Origin: Microvirga flocculans ATCC BAA-817
GTDB lineage: Bacteria > Pseudomonadota > Alphaproteobacteria > Rhizobiales > Beijerinckiaceae
NCBI RefSeq assembly: GCF_000518665.1
Contig: NZ_JAEA01000006.1
Span: 62,001 to 126,000 of the forward strand
Length of the DNA stretch: 64,000 nucleotides
Direction of reading: 5' to 3'
The notes below the pieces were generated by a model, which was not told where the DNA came from, searched no databases, and saw only the letters and a program-made list of their open reading frames with translations. Positions 37,785 to 48,397 of the stretch are shown here, piece after piece (position 1 is the stretch's first letter; each line of letters opens with the position of its first letter). The translations under genes were made by a program, and so were the position numbers.

Positions 37785-40641
37785 CGTATGTGGGTTGCGG
37801 CCTGCAACGGTTCGGGCGCAGGTCGTGAGCAACGGGCAGCGCCAGACCATGGAGCTGTGCGACGTCGACTACCGTCGCCTGGCGAGGCAACAGCGATCGA
37901 GCTCGCCGCTGGAGTCCCTCTTCGGCCGGCGTGGCAGCCTGTTGGACGAGTTCTTTGGCAGCGATCCCTTGGGGAGCGATTTCTTCGGCGGAAGCCCCTC
38001 CGGAGGAGCCGATGACCAAGCCTACGATACGGCACCGGAAGGCGGGGGGCGGGCCATTCCGGTCCGCTCGAGCCGGGGGCGCGGCCGGGGTGCCGCAGCC
38101 GGCGTCGCCGACCGCCTGAGCGGGCATGCGGAGGAGATCCTCCAATCCGCCGCCCGCCGCGCCGGTGAGTTCGGCCGCAAGGAGGTCGACACGGAGCATC
38201 TGCTCCTGGCGCTCACCGAAAGCGATGTCGTTCGCACCATCCTGGACCAGTTCAAGGTCTCCCTCGACGACCTGCGCAACCAGATTGTCCAGGAAAGCCG
38301 GAGGGGCGACGGTGAATTGAAGGAAGGCGACGAGATCGGCGTCTCGCCCCGGGTGAAGAGCGCCCTCTCCCGCGCCTTCTCGGCCTCCAACGAGTTCGGC
38401 CACTCCTATGTCGGCCCGGAGCATCTGCTCATCGGCCTTTCCGAGGAAGGCGAAGGCATCGCGGCCGATGTGCTGCGCCGCTACGGCCTCACGCCCCAGG
38501 CCATCCGCCAGCAGATCACAAAGGTGGTCGGCCGTGGCGCCGAGGAAGGCCGGGTCGAGGCGCCCAGCAACACGCCCAACCTCGACAAGTACTCGCGCGA
38601 CCTCACCAAGCTCGCCCGCGAGGGCAAGCTCGATCCGGTGATCGGGCGCGCCCGCGAGATCGAGACCACCATCGAAGTGCTGGCACGGCGCAAGAAGAAT
38701 AATCCCGTTCTGATCGGCGAGCCCGGCGTCGGCAAGACTGCCATCGTCGAGGGCCTCGCCCAGCGCATGGTGGCCGGCGAGGTGCCCGAGGCGCTGTGCA
38801 ACAAGCGCTTGGTCGAGCTCTCGATCAACTCCATGGTGGCCGGCTCCAAGTACCGCGGCGAGTTCGAGGAGCGGGTTCAGCAGATCCTGAAGGAGGTCAC
38901 CGAGCGCGAGGACGAGCTGATCCTGTTCATCGACGAGATCCACACCATCGTGGGCGCGGGCCAGGGCGGCGGCGAAGGCGGGCTCGACATCGCCAACGTG
39001 TTCAAGCCAGCACTCGCTCGTGGCGAGCTGAACCTGATCGGCGCCACCACGCTCAACGAGTACCAGAAGCACATTGAGAAGGACGCGGCCCTGGAACGCC
39101 GCTTCCAGCCGGTGTTCGTGCCCGAGCCGACGGTCTCTCAGACGATCATGATCTTGCGTGGCCTGCGCGACACCCTGGAGGCGCATCACAAGGTCACCAT
39201 CACGGACGAGGCGATCATAGCGGCGGCGGAGCTGTCCGACCGCTACATCACCGGTCGCTTCCTGCCCGACAAAGCCATCGACCTGATCGACCAGGCTGCC
39301 GCGCGGGTGAAGATCTCAACCACCGCCCGGCCGGTCGACGTGCAGGAGTTGGAAGCCGAGGTGCGCCAACTCAAGCGCGAGCAGGACTATGCCGCCTCGC
39401 GCAAGCAGTTCGACCGGGCCTCGCAGATCCAGTCCGAGCACGACGCCCGCAACAAGGAGCTGCAGGAGGCGACCGAGCGTTGGCGGCGCGAGCGGGGCTC
39501 GGCTTCCGCCGAGGTGCGCACCGAGCACATCGCGCAGGTGGTTTCCAAGCTCACGGGCGTTCCGGTTAATGAGCTCACCACCGAGGAGCGCCAGCGCCTC
39601 GTAAAGATGGAGGAGCGCCTGCACCAGCGGGTGATCGGCCAGGAGGAGGCGGTTCGAGCGGTGAGCGATGCGGTGCGCCTCGCCCGGGCCGGCCTGCGCG
39701 AAGGGCGTCGTCCCATCGCGACCTTCCTGTTCCTCGGCCCCACAGGCGTCGGCAAGACGGAGCTGGCCAAGGCGCTTGCCGAGACGGTGTTCGGCGAGGA
39801 GGACGCCATGATTCGCCTCGACATGTCCGAGTACATGGAGCGCCACGCGGTGGCCCGGCTGATTGGCGCGCCTCCCGGTTATGTGGGCTATGAGGAGGGC
39901 GGACAGCTCACCGAGCGCGTGCGGCGGCGCCCGTACTCCGTGGTGCTGCTGGACGAGATCGAGAAGGCGCACCCGGACGTCTACAACGTCCTGCTGCAGG
40001 TCTTCGACGACGGGCGGCTCACCGATGGCAAGGGCCGGGTGGTGGACTTCACCAACACGATCCTGATCGCCACGTCGAACCTCGGCTCCGACATCATCCA
40101 ACGCCACCTCAACGTGCGTGGCACGGCGGAAGACGATCAGGCCCGCCTCAAGCGCGAGCTGATGGACGTGCTGCGCGGCCATTTCCGGCCCGAGTTCATC
40201 AACCGCATCGACGAGATCATCGTCTTCCATGCCCTGAGCCGGAACGAGATCCGCTCGATCGTGGAGATGCAGCTCGAACGGGTGAAGCGCACGGCGCATG
40301 GCCAGGGCGTCGAGCTCGTCATCGACGGAAGCCTGATCGACCATCTGGCGGCGGCGGGCTTCCGGCCGGAGTTCGGCGCCCGCGAGTTGCGGCGCCTGAT
40401 CCGTTCGGAGCTTGAAACCCAGCTTGCCCGCGCCATGCTGGCGAACGAGGTTCACGAGGGCGACCGCGTGCTGGCACGCTGGGACAGCCACGAGCAGAAG
40501 GTGGTGCTGGAGCCCCAGCCTAAGGCGGAGGGTGCGACGCAGGCCGACGGCGAGGCCACAGCCGGCCATAGCAATGCAGTCGAGGTGGAGCGGGAGGCCC
40601 AGCGTGGGTCCGGCGACGAAGGCCGGACGGCGGCCGAGTAA
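37765..40641 (+). CDS. clpK: ClpK-type AAA+ disaggregase
   Basis: A 958-residue Hsp100 protein. The N-terminus carries a short Cys motif (CDVC at residues 6-9, and LCDVDY further on) followed by a glycine-rich linker, then a Clp N domain (about 120-260). AAA+ module 1 has Walker [10 protein letters not shown] near residue 319, a short middle domain like that of ClpC follows, and AAA+ module 2 has Walker [10 protein letters not shown] near residue 658. Length and the Cys-bearing N-terminus match ClpK (ClpG), the disaggregase of transmissible heat-resistance loci, rather than ClpB or ClpC. The C-terminal 60 residues are a charged tail. ClpK disaggregates without DnaK. It overlaps the preceding repeat-tailed frame by 20 bases. 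Confidence 0.93.
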   Translation: MANGLCDVCGLRPATVRAQVVSNGQRQTMELCDVDYRRLARQQRSSSPLESLFGRRGSLLDEFFGSDPLGSDFFGGSPSGGADDQAYDTAPEGGGRAIPVRSSRGRGRGAAAGVADRLSGHAEEILQSAARRAGEFGRKEVDTEHLLLALTESDVVRTILDQFKVSLDDLRNQIVQESRRGDGELKEGDEIGVSPRVKSALSRAFSASNEFGHSYVGPEHLLIGLSEEGEGIAADVLRRYGLTPQAIRQQITKVVGRGAEEGRVEAPSNTPNLDKYSRDLTKLAREGKLDPVIGRAREIETTIEVLARRKKNNPVLIGEPGVGKTAIVEGLAQRMVAGEVPEALCNKRLVELSINSMVAGSKYRGEFEERVQQILKEVTEREDELILFIDEIHTIVGAGQGGGEGGLDIANVFKPALARGELNLIGATTLNEYQKHIEKDAALERRFQPVFVPEPTVSQTIMILRGLRDTLEAHHKVTITDEAIIAAAELSDRYITGRFLPDKAIDLIDQAAARVKISTTARPVDVQELEAEVRQLKREQDYAASRKQFDRASQIQSEHDARNKELQEATERWRRERGSASAEVRTEHIAQVVSKLTGVPVNELTTEERQRLVKMEERLHQRVIGQEEAVRAVSDAVRLARAGLREGRRPIATFLFLGPTGVGKTELAKALAETVFGEEDAMIRLDMSEYMERHAVARLIGAPPGYVGYEEGGQLTERVRRRPYSVVLLDEIEKAHPDVYNVLLQVFDDGRLTDGKGRVVDFTNTILIATSNLGSDIIQRHLNVRGTAEDDQARLKRELMDVLRGHFRPEFINRIDEIIVFHALSRNEIRSIVEMQLERVKRTAHGQGVELVIDGSLIDHLAAAGFRPEFGARELRRLIRSELETQLARAMLANEVHEGDRVLARWDSHEQKVVLEPQPKAEGATQADGEATAGHSNAVEVEREAQRGSGDEGRTAAE

Positions 40642-40678
40642 GACGTCGGGTGCACAGCGACACGCCGGAGCACATTCC

Positions 40679-40718
40679 ACGCGCTGTATCAGTCCTGCCC
40701 AGGTCTGATACAGCGCGT
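40679..40718. terminator. Long perfect inverted repeat after clpK
   Basis: A 14-bp perfect stem (ACGCGCTGTATCAG / CTGATACAGCGCGT) with a 12-base spacer that itself has partial symmetry, 38 bases after the clpK stop. It fits a terminator, but without a T-run; it could also be a protein-binding or recombination site. Confidence 0.6.
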
Positions 40719-40873
40719 CGACCGCCCCGTCCCTCCAGGGCTGCGTATTGGGCGCAGCCCATGGAATGGGACCTTGTAACGGACGACGTGCCTTCGCTCC
40801 CGCTTGGTTCCGCAGCCGTAGGGCGGGGTCACGCCGGGCGTTCAGGATGAATGCGTCCCCAGCGATATCGAAA

Positions 40874-41320
40874 CTACGCTGGTTTGAGGCCAATGACGTT
40901 GACGATGTTCTTGATCCCCTTCACATCGCGAATGGCCTTTTGAGCCAGTTCCCTCTGGTAATGCCACTCCACAAATCCCTCGAGCGAAACATACCCGTCG
41001 TTCACGATCACCTTGACGTCGTCGGCGACCGACGGGATTTCACGCTTGATCGCGGCGACTGCCTCCCGGGCGATCTCAGGGTCTGTCCGTTGATCCCCTG
41101 TGGTCCGTCTCACCTGAATGTTGTTTGCTAGGCCACGGACTCCTTTTACGCGTTTCGCTGCGCGCTGCGCGTAGTATCGGTCCAACCATGAGTTGCCGAA
41201 CCCTGCGAGTGTAACAACACCGCCCTTGACGGCAACCGCGATGTCTGAAGGATCGACAAGACACACATCGCGTTTCATCTCGATCTCAACATCGTTTCTG
41301 ATCTCTGCATCAGTCTTCAT
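40874..41320 (-). CDS. BON-domain protein (two BON repeats)
   Basis: A 148-residue protein with two BON domains: residues about 6-65 (IAVAVKGGVVTLAGFG; AAKRVKGVRGLANNIQV) and 78-146 (DVKVIVNDGYVSLEGFVEW; KAIRDVKGIKNIVNVIGL). BON domains bind phospholipid and occur in OsmY-like osmotic-shock proteins. No signal peptide is visible, unlike OsmY, so a cytoplasmic or membrane-surface location is likely. The start at 41320 lacks a strong ribosome binding site, but the upstream frame is not protein-like. It is convergent with clpK. Confidence 0.88.
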   Translation of the reverse strand: MKTDAEIRNDVEIEMKRDVCLVDPSDIAVAVKGGVVTLAGFGNSWLDRYYAQRAAKRVKGVRGLANNIQVRRTTGDQRTDPEIAREAVAAIKREIPSVADDVKVIVNDGYVSLEGFVEWHYQRELAQKAIRDVKGIKNIVNVIGLKPA

Positions 41321-41536
41321 TTTGTTGGACCCGACCTGGGGCTTAATTGTGATCGCGGACCTTCTTGTCTGGGTCGGCGCCGGGCAGATGGCACGGCTTT
41401 CATTCAACGACGTCGTCACGGGGCTCCTTGAAAGCTGCCAACCCCGCCTGCAGCGGAGCGAGCGCCGCCCCTGACCAGGGGGCGGCGCCATGACCGCCTG
41501 GCGCTGAGACGCCAATGATGGGCAGAGCCGGCAGTC

Positions 41537-42403
41537 TCAGTGTCGAGACTCTTCGCGTCCGCGCGTGGTGATCGCCACCACTCGTCCCCGAGCCGGTCCC
41601 TGGTGGCCGGCGGACCGCACGAGCCCCTGTCGCTCCAGGGCCGCCACAACGGCGTAGGTCGTCCCCAAGGGCAGGCGCAGACGAGATGATATGTCCTGGA
41701 CCGACGTACGCGTGCGCTGAGCTACCTCCTTCAGCACGTCGGCCCCATACTGCCGTACGGCTCGCCCGCCGCGGCCGAGGCGACTGAGCCGGCCGAGCAC
41801 CGGGGCCCGGGACAGGAGGAACTGCGTCGGGGTCCGTGCCGCAAGCCCCCTCAGGGCGCCTGTGCGCCAGGCCGCAAAGGCAACAGCGCCCACTGCGGCC
41901 CCGACCAGCGCTCCCAGGAGGAGGCCGGATGAGGGCACGTTCCATCCGCCGTGCCGCGCCCGCAGCGCCTCGATGTTTTCCTCCACGTATTCGTGGCGGA
42001 GTTCGCGCACCTCCTCTTCCCCCAGGAGCTCGCGCGCCAGCGGCAGGAGCTCCTGCTCCTCGCGATGGAAATGCCCCTCGATCAGGGCGTCCAGATCGCG
42101 GAACCTCTGGGTCCACTCTGGGCTCCCCTTGTCCCGCATGCGGGCGAGTTCGCCGAGCCAGCGCTCGATCTCCTCATGCTCGTGCTCCAGTTCGGCCACG
42201 AGGTGTTCGGCCCGGTCGTGGTCCTCAAGCGCATCGTAGAGGCTCTCTTCCTCCGCCTCCAGGTGCCGCCGCAGCTCGGTATCGAGATCGCTGAACAGGC
42301 GTTCCCGGCTCCGCACGCCGCCGTCCGGAAAGGCCCGGGGGATCTCCCCGCAGAGGTCCGCGATGTTGGCATGGTCGTTTGCAATCAGCTGCCAAAGGTC
42401 CAT
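41537..42403 (-). CDS. Hemerythrin-domain protein fused to membrane segment and winged helix
   Basis: A 288-residue protein in three parts. Residues 1-145 are a hemerythrin HHE domain (NDHANIADL; RHLEAEEESLY; EHEHEEIERW; GHFHREEQELLP) with the His and Glu ligands of a di-iron site. Residues about 160-180 are a hydrophobic helix (GLLLGALVGAAVGAVAFAAW). Residues about 215-285 form a winged-helix region (VAQRTRTSVQDISSRLRLPLGTTYAVVAALERQGLV in outline). Di-iron sites sense oxygen, NO or redox state, so a membrane-tethered transcription regulator is a reasonable reading, but the DNA-binding part is inferred from pattern only. GGAG precedes the ATG. Confidence 0.83.
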   Translation of the reverse strand: MDLWQLIANDHANIADLCGEIPRAFPDGGVRSRERLFSDLDTELRRHLEAEEESLYDALEDHDRAEHLVAELEHEHEEIERWLGELARMRDKGSPEWTQRFRDLDALIEGHFHREEQELLPLARELLGEEEVRELRHEYVEENIEALRARHGGWNVPSSGLLLGALVGAAVGAVAFAAWRTGALRGLAARTPTQFLLSRAPVLGRLSRLGRGGRAVRQYGADVLKEVAQRTRTSVQDISSRLRLPLGTTYAVVAALERQGLVRSAGHQGPARGRVVAITTRGREESRH

Positions 42404-42548
42404 TGCGCCGCTCCTTCAGTCGAAAGCACGTAATAACGGGAGGAAAACACGAGCAGTTCCGGCCAGTCGCCAAGCGCGGGGTGCGACCCGGAGACGTCGC
42501 GCACGCCCCAGCCATGCCCGAGATGATCGTCTCTTCACCCGTTGTAGC

Positions 42549-42566
42549 GACCGCGTCGACGCGGTC
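42549..42566. promoter_or_regulatory. 18-bp perfect palindrome upstream of the TerC gene
   Basis: GACCGCGTCGACGCGGTC has no spacer and lies 94 bases before the TerC start in the divergent gap with the hemerythrin gene. A dimeric regulator could bind it, possibly the neighbouring winged-helix protein; that is speculation. Confidence 0.45.
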
Positions 42567-42659
42567 TACCGCCCTCTCCTCCCTTGATGAACCCAGAAAC
42601 GCCTACGAAGTTTTATGGGTCGTTCGACCGTTGCTTCGATCATGGCTGAAGGGTGACCT

Positions 42660-43697
42660 ATGATGGAAGGTGACATCTGGCTGTGGGTGGCGTTCGCTGT
42701 CCTCGTAGTGGGGCTCCTCGTGCTCGACCTCGGCGTCCTGCACCGGGAGGCTCGCGCCATCGGTGTCGGGGAGGCCCTGTGGCTGAGCCTGGGCTACATC
42801 GTACTCGCTCTCTTGTTTGCCGGCGGGGTGTATTGGTTCCTCGGCCGGCAGGCTGGTGTCGAGTTCCTGACCGGCTATTTCATCGAGAAGTCGCTCTCCA
42901 TCGACAACATCTTCGTCTTCGTCCTGATCTTCTCCAACTTCGGCGTTCCGGCCGCCTACCAGCACCGGGTCCTGTTCTGGGGTGTGCTCGGCGCGCTGGC
43001 GCTCCGGGCCGTGCTGGTCTTCGCCGGCGTCCAGCTCCTGCACGCATTCGCCTGGATGACGCTGGTCTTCGGCGCGTTCCTGATCATTACAGGGATCAGG
43101 ATGCTGTTCGCGGCCGAGGGCGAGCCCGATCTCCAGAACAACACCGTCCTGAAGCTCCTCCGCCGCCGGCTACCGGTCACGGAGGATTACGAAGGGACGC
43201 ATTTTCTGGTCCGGCGGAACGGCGCGCTGTACGTGACGCCGCTGTTCCTCGTGCTGGTGATGGTCGAGTTCACCGACTTGGTGTTCGCCGTCGACTCCAT
43301 CCCGGCGATCCTGGCGATCACGCAGGACCCGTTCATCGTCTACACGTCCAACGTGATGGCGATTCTCGGGCTGCGGGCGCACTACTTCGCGCTCGCCGGG
43401 ATCGTGAAGCGGTTCGTCTACCTCAAGTACGCATTATCGTTGATCCTCGTGCTGGTCGGCGTCAAGATGACGGTGAACCATCTCTATGGCGGCAAGATCA
43501 TCCCTACCGAAGCGGCATTGCTCGCCACAGCCATCCTGATCATCGGCGCAATCGGGCTGTCGCTGCTGCGGACGCGCGGCCTGAAGCCCGAGGATGAGGT
43601 CAAGATGCCCACCGGCTGGGTGCCGGGCAGCCGTTCCCAGGCAGACGGGAAGCGTCGGGCGCGCCCGACGCCGGAGCGTGCATCGCAGTCGTCTTAG
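42660..43697 (+). CDS. TerC/Alx family membrane protein
   Basis: A 345-residue protein with about nine membrane helices. The TerC signature acidic motifs within helices are present: FIEKSLSIDNIFVFVLIF (about 78-95) and FTDLVFAVDSIPAILAIT (about 200-220). Family members export manganese or act in metal homeostasis and alkaline or tellurite stress. The closest type is Alx/YgjT by length. ATGs at 42660 and 42663; the ribosome binding site is weak (AAGGGT). I saw no convincing yybP-ykoY manganese riboswitch upstream. The last 40 residues are a basic cytoplasmic tail. Confidence 0.93.
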   Translation: MMEGDIWLWVAFAVLVVGLLVLDLGVLHREARAIGVGEALWLSLGYIVLALLFAGGVYWFLGRQAGVEFLTGYFIEKSLSIDNIFVFVLIFSNFGVPAAYQHRVLFWGVLGALALRAVLVFAGVQLLHAFAWMTLVFGAFLIITGIRMLFAAEGEPDLQNNTVLKLLRRRLPVTEDYEGTHFLVRRNGALYVTPLFLVLVMVEFTDLVFAVDSIPAILAITQDPFIVYTSNVMAILGLRAHYFALAGIVKRFVYLKYALSLILVLVGVKMTVNHLYGGKIIPTEAALLATAILIIGAIGLSLLRTRGLKPEDEVKMPTGWVPGSRSQADGKRRARPTPERASQSS

Positions 43698-44025
43698 ACG
43701 ACGCTCCCTATCGGTTTGCCAGGCCGACCGGAGCACATCATGCCACCTTCCATGAAAAAGCCGAGGCTCGAGCTCCGCTCAGGCAGAAGGGGCGTAACTG
43801 GAATGTTCCAGTACTTGGCCGGCCATCCTATCCATCATCCGGAACCGCACCCAACAGGAGGAAGCTGCCGGACCGATCGGCTATGGGCAAGCGCGACGAG
43901 CGAAGATTGACCTGGGTCGTATACCTCATTGGCGCGCTCTGCCGCTGACCCGCAAATCCGCAGGAGCACGGCTGGGCGGTCAGATCAGTCAGGCGAGCCG
44001 GCCGAACCACGCGTTGGAGACCCGC
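43698..44025. other. Intergenic gap, no gene seen
   Basis: A gap between the convergent TerC and HtpX genes. Short frames are without start signals. No clear hairpin terminator was found for either gene. Confidence 0.4.
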
Positions 44026-44988
44026 TTAATACCAGAGGCCGGTTGGGCGCCAATGAGGCCTCCGTTGCGGAGGACCTAAGCGCGAAGGCAGGATAACAGG
44101 TCCCGGGTACAGTTCCTGCTCGATGGGGCGTGATCCCAAAGCCAACAATCGCTCGATGCGCCTGTGTGTATCCGGATGCGTTCGCAGCAGCGAGGGATGG
44201 GGAATGCGCCGGCCCGGAAGGAACAAGGTCTCCAGCAGGCCGCCCTCATAGCGTTCCAGCTTTGCCAGGGCCGACGCAAGGCCGAGCGGGTCGCCCGTGA
44301 GCCCCGCCGCATCCAGGTCGGCATCATATTCCCGCGTCCGCGAGAGGGCGAGCTGGAGCAGACTGGCGAGCGCCGGCGCAAACACGAGAAGGATCACCAA
44401 GAGCCAGAGCACGAAGTTCCCTTCGAGCAGCAGGACTGGCAGGCTCGCCAGAAAAAGGATCACGCCGGCTAGGGACATTGCGGCAGTCATCCGGTTGACG
44501 ACGTCGGCGAGGGTCATGATCCAGAGGTCGTTGTTGCGGATGTGGCTGACCTCGTGCGCAAGGACGCCTGCCAGCTCGCGCAAGGTGAGATGCCTCAGGA
44601 GCCCGTCCGTGACCACGATCGCCGCCTCGCCCCGCCCGCCAGTCGCGAAGGCGTTCATCATTCGGCTCGGCACATAGTAGAGCGCGGGCGGCTGCGGGAG
44701 CCCGGCACGATCCGAGATCAGCGCGAGAAGCTGGAAGAGCGCTGGCATCTCGTGGGGTACGATCGGCACGGCCCCGTACATGCGCAGGATGAGCCAGGGT
44801 GAGACATAGGGGGTGAACAGAAGGCTGATGCTGCCGGCGAAGAGCGCCCACGCAATCCCCTCCCCGCCTGCGATGATCCAGCCGCAGGCCGCCAACAGCG
44901 CTCCCATGCCTCCGATCAGGAGCATTGACTGGATGCGGTTCCGGCGCTTGTGGCGAAGGCGCTCACGTTCATTCAAGGGGCTGATCAT
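44026..44988 (-). CDS. htpX: HtpX-like M48 zinc metalloprotease
   Basis: A 320-residue membrane protease. Two N-terminal helices (about 20-60) precede the M48 catalytic region with HEVSH (145-149) as zinc ligands and the distal Glu in SRTREYDAD. A further pair of helices lies between them. HtpX cleaves misfolded membrane proteins and cooperates with FtsH; both are in this island. The C-terminal 60 residues are arginine- and proline-rich and longer than usual. The N-terminus is strongly basic (NERERLRHKRRNR). Gene symbol by family; a separate core htpX probably exists. Confidence 0.9.
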   Translation of the reverse strand: MISPLNERERLRHKRRNRIQSMLLIGGMGALLAACGWIIAGGEGIAWALFAGSISLLFTPYVSPWLILRMYGAVPIVPHEMPALFQLLALISDRAGLPQPPALYYVPSRMMNAFATGGRGEAAIVVTDGLLRHLTLRELAGVLAHEVSHIRNNDLWIMTLADVVNRMTAAMSLAGVILFLASLPVLLLEGNFVLWLLVILLVFAPALASLLQLALSRTREYDADLDAAGLTGDPLGLASALAKLERYEGGLLETLFLPGRRIPHPSLLRTHPDTHRRIERLLALGSRPIEQELYPGPVILPSRLGPPQRRPHWRPTGLWY

Positions 44989-45321
44989 GGCACGTTTGTA
45001 TGAGTTAAGCAGGACTTGCCGTTTTGTAAAACTGGAAAGGACGACCCTGTGACGGTAACCCGGGCCGACTGAAAAGTGTCATGGGCCGCGAGGCAGAGAG
45101 CGCTCGCTGTTTCCTCCTTCCGGCGGTTTGGACCTCAACGGGCGAGCGGCGAAGCGGTGTAAGGGCAGACGTCACAACGGGACTCGAAGTAAACAGATCC
45201 GTCTGCTCTCGCCTGATCCCTCCCGAGGAGGTCATGTTCATGAGAGCGCCGTTGTGATCCTTGACCTCAGGCGTCCGCATCACCACCTGGACGGGTGTGG
45301 ATTCGCGCATCGGAGGTGCGC
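44989..45321. other. Intergenic gap, no gene seen
   Basis: A divergent gap between htpX and the DUF2905 gene. It should contain both promoters. No RpoH-type or other recognised box was found. Confidence 0.4.
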
Positions 45322-45534
45322 ATGGAGGTCTCGCGCATACTGATTGGGCAGGGTCTCCTGCTCGTGCTCGCAGGCCTGCTCTGGCCGGTACTGGAGAAGC
45401 TGGGCTTCGGCCGCATGCCGGGGGACATTTTGATCCAGCGGGATGGCCTGTCGCTGTATATGCCGCTGGCAACCAGCATCCTTGTGAGCCAGATCCTCAG
45501 CTTGGTCCTGTGGGCGATTAACCGCTGGTCCTGA
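45322..45534 (+). CDS. DUF2905 small membrane protein
   Basis: A 70-residue protein with two hydrophobic segments. The family core is RMPGDILIQRDGLSLYMPLAT between them, matching DUF2905 in length and order. Function unknown; the family is widespread in Proteobacteria. The start at 45322 has GGAGG six bases upstream. Confidence 0.9.
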   Translation: MEVSRILIGQGLLLVLAGLLWPVLEKLGFGRMPGDILIQRDGLSLYMPLATSILVSQILSLVLWAINRWS

Positions 45535-45713
45535 GCAAAGGCAGAGCGCCGTGCGAGGCCCATCAAACCTTCAACAACCGAACGGTGAAAGGTCGCTGGC
45601 GCTCCAACTCCCGGTGGGCGAGCCGCGACTTCGGCGTCTCCGAGGGCCTGTGTCGACGGAAGCCCAAGACGCCATACATAGTCAGACCTTGTGGTAGCGG
45701 GAGGGACGTTCCC

Positions 45714-46532
45714 ATGGCGATCAAAGACGTCGTTGTTGTGTTTGACGCAAGTTCCAGAACGGTTGGTCCTTATGCGGCTTCATTGGCCTCCGTGCTTGGG
45801 GCGCACCTTACGGCGACGATGCTCGTGCACGATCCGACAGCGAGCGTCGCTTGGCCAGAAGCATCCGTCCCGCTGCTGACCTCGGTTCTTGAGGCCTCGC
45901 GGGAGGAGGCGCGTCGCACCCTTGAGGGGTTTGCTACGACAGCCCAGGGCCTTGGCGTCGCCGTCGAGACCGAGCCGGTCGAGGTCACGCTTGGGTTGAC
46001 GGGCCGTGCGCTCGGCCCTCTGGCACGACACTTCGATCTCGCGGTGATCGAACAGCCGAACCCGGACGCGCCGGGCGACCGGGAGATCATGGTGGAATCG
46101 GTCCTGTTCGAATCCGGCCGACCTGCCCTGATCGTCCCTTACGCGCCGATCGCACCGTTCCGGCTCGAGACCGTCCTGGTCGCCTGGGACGGCAGCGCCA
46201 CGGCGGCGCGTGCGCTCGGTGACGCGATGCCGTTTCTGGAACGAGCCAAGCGGGTCGAAATTCTCACGATCGCCGATGAGCCGAGCGAGGCCGAAACCTC
46301 CGGCCAGAGAATGGTCCGCCACCTGGAGCGCCACGGCATCGATGCGCAGTTCCGCAGGCTTCCCAGCGCCGGGGACGTCGCGAGCACCCTGTCGTCGCAC
46401 GCCTTCGACGCACAGGCCGACCTCATGGTGATGGGCGGCTACGGCCACTCCCGCGTGCGCGAATTCATCTTGGGCGGGGCGACGCGTGGAATCCTCGAAA
46501 CCATGACCCTGCCGGTGCTCATGTCGCACTGA
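45714..46532 (+). CDS. Universal stress protein (UspA family)
   Basis: A 272-residue protein with two Usp-like halves. The first (about 1-140) is degenerate, while the second (about 150-272) ends in the ATP-binding pattern GGYGHSRVREFILGGATRGIL. Tandem UspE-type proteins act in survival of oxidative and growth-arrest stress. The start follows GGAGGG; a longer upstream frame is rejected. It stands alone on the plus strand after the DUF2905 gene (179-base gap). Confidence 0.92.
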   Translation: MAIKDVVVVFDASSRTVGPYAASLASVLGAHLTATMLVHDPTASVAWPEASVPLLTSVLEASREEARRTLEGFATTAQGLGVAVETEPVEVTLGLTGRALGPLARHFDLAVIEQPNPDAPGDREIMVESVLFESGRPALIVPYAPIAPFRLETVLVAWDGSATAARALGDAMPFLERAKRVEILTIADEPSEAETSGQRMVRHLERHGIDAQFRRLPSAGDVASTLSSHAFDAQADLMVMGGYGHSRVREFILGGATRGILETMTLPVLMSH

Positions 46533-46861
46533 TCCGGCCGCCAATAGCACGCTGCCGCGTCCCTAAAACCGGCCGAACTTGGCGCAAGGGGATCGCGGCG
46601 CACGCTGCCACGCCAACCATGGATCGGTCAGGGGACGCTCCGGCGTCCAAGCGGGTAGGAGCCGCCGAGATCTCAGGGCAGCCCTCGGGCTGGGGGCCTA
46701 AGCTCGCCATCATTCCAAACCGTTGAGCTTGGCTGCTCATTGAGCCTGGAATGAGGTCGGCGGACTGCGGTGCCTGACGGAATGAACGACGTCGATTGAG
46801 CACTCGCTTAGAGCCGATCGCACAGGTGGAGCGTTTCCGGCCTGTCACAGGGAAGAAGCCC
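46533..46861. other. Intergenic gap, no gene seen
   Basis: A gap before the GH1-like pseudogene; its promoter may lie here. No structure was recognised. Confidence 0.4.
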
Positions 46862-48222
46862 ATGCAGGATGTCACCCGTAGCCCCTCGCGTCGGGCGGGA
46901 GCCGATCGGCAGCCGACCAGAACCCCTCTGTTCCTGTTCGCGACCGGCATCGAGAACAGCTATCCCACCATCCAGAACGGCCGGGTGCGCCGGGATCAGA
47001 TGGAGGAGTGCGGCCATTACCGCCTGTGGGAGCGGGACTTCGATCTGCTCGAGGAGCTGGACGTCCGCTTCCTGCGCTATGGTCCGCCCCTCCACCGCAC
47101 CTTCCTCGGCCAGGGCCGGTACGATTGGGAGTTCGCCGACCTGACGTTCGCCCGGCTGAAGGAGCGCGACATCGTTCCCATCGTGGACCTGTGCCATTTC
47201 GGCGTGCCGGACTGGATCGGAAACTTCCAGAACCCCGACTTCCCGGCGCTGTTTGCGGAATACGCCGGCGCCTTCGCGCGCCGCTTCCCATGGGTCCAGC
47301 TCTACACTCCCGTCAACGAGATGTTCATCTGCGCCACGTTCTCGGCGGCGACCGGGTACTGGAACGAGCAGCTGAAAAGCGACCGGGGCTTCGTCACCGC
47401 CCTCAAGCACCTCGTCAAGGCGAACGTGCTGGCCATGCACGCCATCCTGGAGGAGCGTTCCGACGCGATCTTCATCCAGAGCGAATCGACGGAGTATTTC
47501 CACGCCGAACACCCGCAGGCGATCAAGCCCGCGGAGATCCAGAACGCCCGCCGGTTCCTCTCGCTCGACCTGAACTACGGCCGCCCGGTCAATTCGGACA
47601 TGCACGAGTTCCTGCTCGACAACGGCATGACGCGGGAGGAATACCATTTCTTCCTCAACAGCAACCTGCGCCACCACTGTATCATGGGCAACGACTTCTA
47701 CCACACCAACGAGCACCGGGTGGACCCCGGCGGTCAGATCCGCCCCGCCGGCGAGGTGTTCGGCTACGACGAGATCACGCGCCAGTATCACGACCGCTAC
47801 GGCCTGCCGGTCATGCACACCGAGACCAACTTCGACTAGGGCCCGGAAGGGGACGAGGCGGTCGACTGGCTGTGGAAGCAGTGGGCCAACGTCCTGCGCG
47901 TGCGCAACAACCGTGTGCCCATCGTTGGCTTCACTTGGTACTCGCTCACTGACCAGATCGACTGGGACGTTGCCCTTCGCGAGCAGCGGAGCCGGGTGAA
48001 CCCGCGCGGGCTGTACGACCTTGACCGCAACATCCGGCCCGTGGGGAAGCCTACAAGAGGCTTCTGTCCCAGTGGCGCGAGGTGCTGCCGACGCAGAGCG
48101 TCTGCCTGTTCGTGCCAGTGGTGTTGCCGAGCGAGTATGACGAACCCATGGCGGTGCGACGGCGCGAAGGCTGGCGTCGCTATTATCGCAGCGAGATGAA
48201 GGTGAAGAAGGCGGACAGGTAG
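46862..48222 (+). pseudogene. GH1-like beta-glycosidase, broken by nonsense and frameshift
   Basis: The reading starts at the ATG at 46862 and resembles family 1 glycoside hydrolases (COG2723 type). The acid/base Glu lies in YTPVNEMF and the nucleophile Glu in MHTETNFD. TAG at 47837-47839 stops it just after the nucleophile. The same frame then continues with GPEGDEAVDWLWKQW and VGFTWYSLTDQIDWDVAL, so the stop replaces a likely CAG. Near 48043-48047 one base is missing; adding it restores AYKRLLSQWREVLP and on to a stop at 48222. With one base added, the length is exactly divisible by three (454 codons). The product is probably inactive unless these are sequencing errors. Confidence 0.85.
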
Positions 48223-48397
48223 GAAAGACGCCGGGGATTGAATCGCCGTAGGCCCCTCTTTGGATGCGGAACGAAGGCCACCCCCACCGAGTAGTCCTGA
48301 CCGCTCGAAGCGGCCCATTTGAAGACCCCTCCTTCGGGCAGCTTCATCGCAGGAGGAGCGCCCCCTCATCCTGAGCTTGCTGTGATGGCGGCTTCCA

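Noticed and set aside
42404..42659. yybP-ykoY-type manganese riboswitch before the TerC gene
   Set aside because: TerC genes often have one, but I could not find its conserved loops; only an 18-bp palindrome was evident.
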